NCBI RefSeq assembly: GCF_007748115.1
Contig: NZ_CP036289.1
Location: 2,914,001-2,978,000, forward strand
Origin: Bremerella volcania
Lineage (GTDB): Bacteria > Planctomycetota > Planctomycetia > Pirellulales > Pirellulaceae
Reading direction: 5' to 3'
DNA length: 64,000 bases
The notes under the pieces were generated by a model. It made no database searches, was not told the origin of the DNA, and was given only the letters and a program-made list of their open reading frames with translations. Positions 59,801 through 64,000 of the stretch are shown here, piece after piece. A program made the translations under genes and the position numbers. Numbering within the stretch: the stretch's first letter is position 1; each line of letters begins with the position of its first letter.

Positions 59801-60775
59801 ATGCCTACCGTGTCACGTTCACGTCCGTCTGGTTTTACGCTGGTTGAATTGCTGGTGGTGATTGCCATCATTGGGATTCTAATTGCCCTTCTATTGCCGG
59901 CAGTGCAACAAGCTCGCGAAGCGGCTCGGCGCATGCAGTGCTCGAACAACATGCGGCAGATCGGCCTGGCTTGTCACAACTACCACGATACATTTCGTAC
60001 GTTTGCTCCGGGCCGATTGGTCTACAACGGTTTTGATTCTTCAGGAAACAGCACCAAGGTCGTGACTGGGTTTCTGGCGATGATCATGCCGTTCGTCGAG
60101 CAGGGAAACCTTTCGAACATCTACAACCAGTCGTATGGCTTTGACGATCCAGCGAACCACGATGCCGTCAACACGCCGATCGATATTTACCTCTGCCCGA
60201 GTGCCCCCGGCGGTGATCGCAAGATGCCCCTTTACGCTGGCTGGAACATGGGCTGGACGACCGACCCGACCGCTTTAGATCCAAGCGTGACCGGTGTGGC
60301 GACCGACTACCAGGGTATTCGCGGTATGCACGTGCTCGATAGTTCCGGCAACCATACCGACGTACCAGGCCGCGAAGTTGGCATTCTGAATGAAGCGGGC
60401 GCCGACTTCGCCGACATCACTGACGGGACCAGCAACACAATCCTGCTGTTCGAAATGGCCGGTAAGCCCGTTCACTGGAATATGAGCAAACAGCTGCAAG
60501 TTACCAACGCCCAGTTTTACGGCTATGGACCCTGGTCCGGGAACAACGGGGTGATGATCTACAACTGGGAAAGCGATGGAAGCGCCAAGGGTTGCGACGG
60601 CTGTACCAGCTACATCAATATCGACAATGAAACGGCCCCCTACGCGTTTCATCCCGGCATCATCAATGTGGTGCTGGCCGACGGCTCCACGCGCACGATT
60701 CCTGAAACGGTCGATACGCAAACGTTCCTGAACTTGTGTTTCAAAGCTGATGGCAACGTAGTAGGCGACTTCTAA
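59801..60775 (+). CDS. DUF1559 protein with prepilin-like N-terminus
   Basis: A 324-residue protein starting MPTVSRSRPSGFTLVELLVV, the prepilin-type signal, then IGILIALLLPAVQQAREAAR and MQCSNNMRQIGLACHNYHDT, the conserved DUF1559 core. It ends with HPGIINVVLADGSTRTIPET, the H-X-DG region. It heads an operon with a second DUF1559-like gene and DUF1549/DUF1501 genes. Surface pseudopilin-like role is inferred from the phylum. Confidence 0.9.
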   Translation: MPTVSRSRPSGFTLVELLVVIAIIGILIALLLPAVQQAREAARRMQCSNNMRQIGLACHNYHDTFRTFAPGRLVYNGFDSSGNSTKVVTGFLAMIMPFVEQGNLSNIYNQSYGFDDPANHDAVNTPIDIYLCPSAPGGDRKMPLYAGWNMGWTTDPTALDPSVTGVATDYQGIRGMHVLDSSGNHTDVPGREVGILNEAGADFADITDGTSNTILLFEMAGKPVHWNMSKQLQVTNAQFYGYGPWSGNNGVMIYNWESDGSAKGCDGCTSYINIDNETAPYAFHPGIINVVLADGSTRTIPETVDTQTFLNLCFKADGNVVGDF

Positions 60776-60829
60776 AATCGTTTCGCCCAAGTTACGTGTC
60801 CTGCCCTGCCAACCGAGGAATCGATTGAC

Positions 60830-61780
60830 ATGTTTGGTCAACAACAAGATCGTCTACTTGACCTGATCGTGGCGACCGCCAGCGTACTGCTGGTGGTCGC
60901 GATTGGTACGCCTTGGTTGGCCGGGGCAAGGGAAGAGTCGCGAGCCACTCTCTGCGAAAAGAACCTCTCTGTGATTGGCAAGGCCTGCCTGGCCTTCGCG
61001 GAAGTCCATCAAGATTCCTTGCCCAGCAACGGGCGCGAGCCCCATCGCGGCTGGAATACATTGGTTCTTCCCTTCATGGATCAGGCCGCACTTTACGATC
61101 AGTACCAGCTGAGTCGCGAGTGGTGGGACGGGGCTAACCAACAGGTCGGAGCAACACACCTAAGTGGGCTCGTCTGTCCTTCGGCTCCGCACGGCGATCG
61201 TGAAGTACGACTGTTAGACCCGGACGGCAAGGAGTTCACCGCGGCAGCGACCGACTACGTGGCCTCTTCAGGGGCTTACCTGCTGACCAACGTGCAAGAG
61301 CGACTCTATCGCGGCGCGATGGCTTCGCCCGGTCGATACTACGGCGGATCGAAAGTAACCGCCGGTCACGCGATCAAGCTAAGCGACATCACCGATGGCC
61401 GAGCCAATTCTTTTTTGGTGGTCGAGATGGCCGATAAACCGAACGAGTGGCGAAGCGGCAAGCTGCATGCCCACAAGACCGATGACGAGGAACATCGCCC
61501 GTTGGTGGAAGGGTTCAGCTTTGGACAATGGATCGCACCCAACTGGAACCACCTGCGTTCCTACGATAAAGAGGGTCGCAACCAGTTCGGCCGGTGCGCG
61601 GTCAACTGTTCCAATGGAGGCTCGATCTACGGCTTTCATCCCCAGAAAGCCCACGCATTGATGGCCGATGGAAGCGTCGCCCCGTTGCGGGCCGGCTTGG
61701 AACAGGAAGTGATGGTCGCGCTAGTCAGCATCGCCGATGGCGAGTTCATTTCAGCTGAAGACTACCAGGCCAACGAGTAA
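60830..61780 (+). CDS. Divergent DUF1559-like protein lacking the prepilin motif
   Basis: A 316-residue protein with DUF1559 body elements (TLCEKNLSVIGKACLAFAEV, NTLVLPFMDQAALYDQYQ, and the closing HPQKAHALMADGSVAPLRAG) but an N-terminus of QQQDRLLDLIVATASVLLVV instead of GFTLVELLVV. It keeps an anchor segment, but it probably is not processed by prepilin peptidase. It is 54 bases after the normal DUF1559 gene and 3 bases before the next gene. Confidence 0.75.
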   Translation: MFGQQQDRLLDLIVATASVLLVVAIGTPWLAGAREESRATLCEKNLSVIGKACLAFAEVHQDSLPSNGREPHRGWNTLVLPFMDQAALYDQYQLSREWWDGANQQVGATHLSGLVCPSAPHGDREVRLLDPDGKEFTAAATDYVASSGAYLLTNVQERLYRGAMASPGRYYGGSKVTAGHAIKLSDITDGRANSFLVVEMADKPNEWRSGKLHAHKTDDEEHRPLVEGFSFGQWIAPNWNHLRSYDKEGRNQFGRCAVNCSNGGSIYGFHPQKAHALMADGSVAPLRAGLEQEVMVALVSIADGEFISAEDYQANE

Positions 61781-61783
61781 TTC

Positions 61784-63319
61784 ATGCAACGTGTTTTCCT
61801 TGTCTGTTTGCTTTCCGCGATTCCAAGTGGCGTTTCAGCACTGGGCGACCAACCAGAGGGCGTCGTTCAAGAGGTGAACCGGCAGCTTGCGCAGTTGCTG
61901 GAGTCGAATCACCACGAACTTGCCGATCGGACCACCTTTCTGCGTCGCGCGTCGCTCGACCTGATCGGACGAATTCCCACGGCCGCCGAAGCGCGAGCGT
62001 TTGTTGCCAGCGAGGATACAGAGACGCGTGAGCAAGCGATCCGGCGGCTTAGCCGTAGTCCGGCCGCCGCGAAGCATCTGGCAACCTTCGTGCGAACCCT
62101 TTGGTTTCCGCAAACGTCCGTCGCGCCTTACGAGTACCTGGCTGGCGATACCGAGGCCTGGATCGCGGATCAGTTGAATCACGATCGTCCGCTCAACGAA
62201 ATCGCCCAGCAGCTGATCTCGGTTTCGTACGCCCCACAAACGAGCGAACAAAGCGGCGGCCCGATGGGCAGCCTGACGACCCCCAAGACGCTGATCGAAG
62301 CGAACGACCACCGTCCCGAACGCATGGCAGCCAACGCGACGAGTTCCTTTTTAGGGGTCGATCTCAGCTGTGCCCAATGCCACGATCATCCTTTCGATGC
62401 CTACAGCCAAGAGCAGTTCTGGCAAACGGCGGCGTTCTTTGTGCCCAAGAGCCGCTTCGAGGAAAACCGCCCTTGGTATGAAATCGAGATCAAGATTCCC
62501 GATGCCGGCAAGTCAGTTGCTCCCGTGCTATTCACCGGTGATTTGCCCTTGGAAAGCGAATCGCCTGACTTGCAGCTCACCTCCGGACGGGAAGTCTTCG
62601 CCACGTGGGTCGGTCAGGCGAACAATCCTTTCTTCGCCCGGCGGACCGTCAATCAGTTGTGGGCCGAATACTTTGGTGCGCCGCTGGTCACGCGACAGCC
62701 CGATCAAATCGCCAGCCCGGTGCGCGAGCAAGCCCTGGAGATTCTGGCCGAAGCATGGGTCGAGCATCAATTCGATCTGCGTTGGCTGGCCGAAACGATC
62801 GTCTCGACGGATGCCTACCAAATCCACCATCGCGGCCCGGCCACCACGGCGACCGATCCTTTTCCTTACATGACGACGCGCGGTCTGACGGGCCCGCAGC
62901 TATACGACAGCCTGAATATCGCCGCCGGAAAACCACCGATTCGCGGCGACCTCGACTCGGCCGAGCAGCTTCACGATCGCCAGGCGTTCCTTGAAATGTT
63001 TCCGGCCTATCGTAGCGTCGACGTCGAGCGCTGCGTGACCCAGGCACTTTCGCTGATGAATGGCGAGAAGATTGCCCGGTTGAGCGATCCGAACTCGAAC
63101 CCATTGGTCCGAGGGCTGGCCGCCGCTCCGTTTCTCACCGAGCGGGAATGTGTCGAGAGCCTCTTCTGGTCAACGCTTAACCGGCCCCCAGGCGAGCCCG
63201 ACTGGCAGCAACTGCGGGTAGCAGGCTACCTGGAAGACGACCCGGCCACGCGTGCCCAGCGACTGGGGGACTTGTTTTGGGTGTTGGTTAACTCCGTTGA
63301 GTTCAACACAAATCATTGA
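61784..63319 (+). CDS. DUF1549/DUF1553 (PSD1-type) protein
   Basis: A 511-residue exported protein (signal peptide MQRVFLVCLLSAIPSGVSA). DUF1549 part: RTTFLRRASLDLIGRIPTAA and SSFLGVDLSCAQCHDHPFD with a CAQCH haem-c or metal-type motif. DUF1553 part: TWVGQANNPFFARRTVNQLW and the closing NRPPGEPDWQQL, DLFWVLVNSVEFNTNH. Planctomycetes carry many such genes paired with DUF1501, as here. Confidence 0.85.
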   Translation: MQRVFLVCLLSAIPSGVSALGDQPEGVVQEVNRQLAQLLESNHHELADRTTFLRRASLDLIGRIPTAAEARAFVASEDTETREQAIRRLSRSPAAAKHLATFVRTLWFPQTSVAPYEYLAGDTEAWIADQLNHDRPLNEIAQQLISVSYAPQTSEQSGGPMGSLTTPKTLIEANDHRPERMAANATSSFLGVDLSCAQCHDHPFDAYSQEQFWQTAAFFVPKSRFEENRPWYEIEIKIPDAGKSVAPVLFTGDLPLESESPDLQLTSGREVFATWVGQANNPFFARRTVNQLWAEYFGAPLVTRQPDQIASPVREQALEILAEAWVEHQFDLRWLAETIVSTDAYQIHHRGPATTATDPFPYMTTRGLTGPQLYDSLNIAAGKPPIRGDLDSAEQLHDRQAFLEMFPAYRSVDVERCVTQALSLMNGEKIARLSDPNSNPLVRGLAAAPFLTERECVESLFWSTLNRPPGEPDWQQLRVAGYLEDDPATRAQRLGDLFWVLVNSVEFNTNH

Positions 63320-63355
63320 CCGCGCGGAAGTCCGCGTCATTTAAGGGAAACTACC

Positions 63356-64000
63356 GTGCTTCAAGGAATTAGCCGCCGCCTGTTCGGAATGTCGCTGGCC
63401 GCTGCCTCTTCATCAATGATGCTGCAAGGTAGCTGGCTGCGAAGCTTGTCCGCCGCCGAGAAGACCTCCGACACGAAGGTGAAACGCGTCATTCTGCTAT
63501 GGCTGCACGGTGGACCGGCAACGATCGATCTGTGGGATTTGAAGCCCGAGCACGACAATGGTGGTCCGTTCAAGGAGATCGCCACCAAGACGCCTGGCAT
63601 GCGAATCTCCGAGCACTTTCCCGGTCTGGCGAAATGGTCCGATCACTGCGCGATCGTCCGCTCGATGACGTCCCGCGAAGGTGACCATGGCCGTGCCGTG
63701 CACCTGGCGCGCACCGGATACATTCCCCAGGCCGGCATCGACTTTCCAGACCTCGGCGCGCTAGTCGCCCAAGAACAGGCACAGTCGGAGGCCCCCCTGC
63801 CCGGCTTCATCAGTATCGCTCCACCGCAGCGTCCGGCAATTGCCAGTCGAGGGTTTCTCGATACAGCCGCTTCCCCGCTGGTCGTGGGAGAAATGGCCAA
63901 GAGCGTCGACGATCTGGTCGTGCGAGACCTGGAGCAACGATCGCCGCTCGGCCAGTCGCGACGAGTCGACTTGCTTGGCCAGATGAACGAGCACTTCCTG
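63356..64000 (+). CDS. DUF1501 protein (partial, C-terminus beyond window)
   Basis: GTG 63356 follows AAGGGA and is 36 bases after the DUF1549 stop. The protein begins MLQGISRRLFGMSLAAASSS, a Tat-like signal (SRRLFG), followed by VILLWLHGGPATIDLWDLKP, IRSMTSREGDHGRAVHLARTG-like text and other DUF1501 features. The family has an alkaline-phosphatase-like fold and pairs with DUF1549/DUF1553 proteins. The window ends inside it after 215 codons. Confidence 0.85.
   Translation, partial: MLQGISRRLFGMSLAAASSSMMLQGSWLRSLSAAEKTSDTKVKRVILLWLHGGPATIDLWDLKPEHDNGGPFKEIATKTPGMRISEHFPGLAKWSDHCAIVRSMTSREGDHGRAVHLARTGYIPQAGIDFPDLGALVAQEQAQSEAPLPGFISIAPPQRPAIASRGFLDTAASPLVVGEMAKSVDDLVVRDLEQRSPLGQSRRVDLLGQMNEHFL

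Overview
The window looks like a piece of a planctomycete chromosome, most likely of the Pirellulales type. This is inferred from protein families that are hallmarks of that phylum: three DUF1559 proteins (two with an N-terminal prepilin-like GF(T/S)LVELLVV motif, one without it), a DUF1549/DUF1553 plus DUF1501 gene pair, an ECF sigma factor of the TIGR02999 type beside a Ser/Thr kinase, a very large dockerin-bearing surface protein with the planctomycete N-terminal anchor motif, and an FGE-sulfatase/LRR protein. No species name can be read from the sequence.

Bases 1 to about 25,230 hold a tailed-phage structural module, almost entirely on the minus strand and so transcribed right to left. 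It begins with small membrane proteins, a papain-like peptidase, an exported thioredoxin-like protein and two holin-like proteins. Then come a small-terminase candidate, the large terminase, portal, protease/scaffold, a decoration-like protein, the major capsid protein, head-tail connectors, tail tube, and finally tail-tip, hub and fibre proteins that run off the left edge. An element of 36 bp, with a 12-15 bp core, recurs upstream of three blocks (about 25.2, 16.0 and 5.7 kb). GC-rich palindromes sit in many gene junctions between 8.2 and 14.4 kb. Two plus-strand genes interrupt the module: a 1273-residue secreted TPR-CHAT protease-like protein between terminase and portal, and a small membrane protein among the tail genes. 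No integrase, replication gene or clear tape-measure gene is visible, so prophage, remnant and gene-transfer-agent-like element all remain possible.

From 25.5 to 36.5 kb the genes look like chromosomal accessory genes: a helical ferritin-like protein, an RRM protein with a 37-aa lysine/arginine-rich companion, secreted and membrane proteins, a beta-propeller protein, and DUF1559. Two decayed or interrupted genes lie here: an NHL-repeat remnant fused to a DUF1559-type leader, and a membrane protein with an in-frame TGA. From 36.5 to 39.6 kb is a compact phage- or plasmid-like operon (HTH/zinc-ribbon protein, ABC-ATPase-GNAT fusion, a 52-aa overlapping gene and two small acidic proteins). It diverges from a basic small protein across a region carrying two perfect palindromic operators.

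From 39.9 to 44.6 kb is a single 1558-residue protein that joins a nitrilase-type hydrolase to at least three GAF-like modules. A tRNA-Ile(CAU)-type gene follows. The right part (45-64 kb) is a signalling cluster (sigma factor, kinase, FGE/LRR protein split from the kinase by one in-frame TAG), an MFS transporter, a DUF1028 protein, the giant dockerin protein, a GH97 glycosidase, and a DUF1559/DUF1559-like/DUF1549/DUF1501 operon that runs off the right edge.

The strongest candidates for something undescribed are the nitrilase-GAF protein, the TPR-CHAT gene embedded in the phage head module, and the ABC-GNAT operon with its operators.
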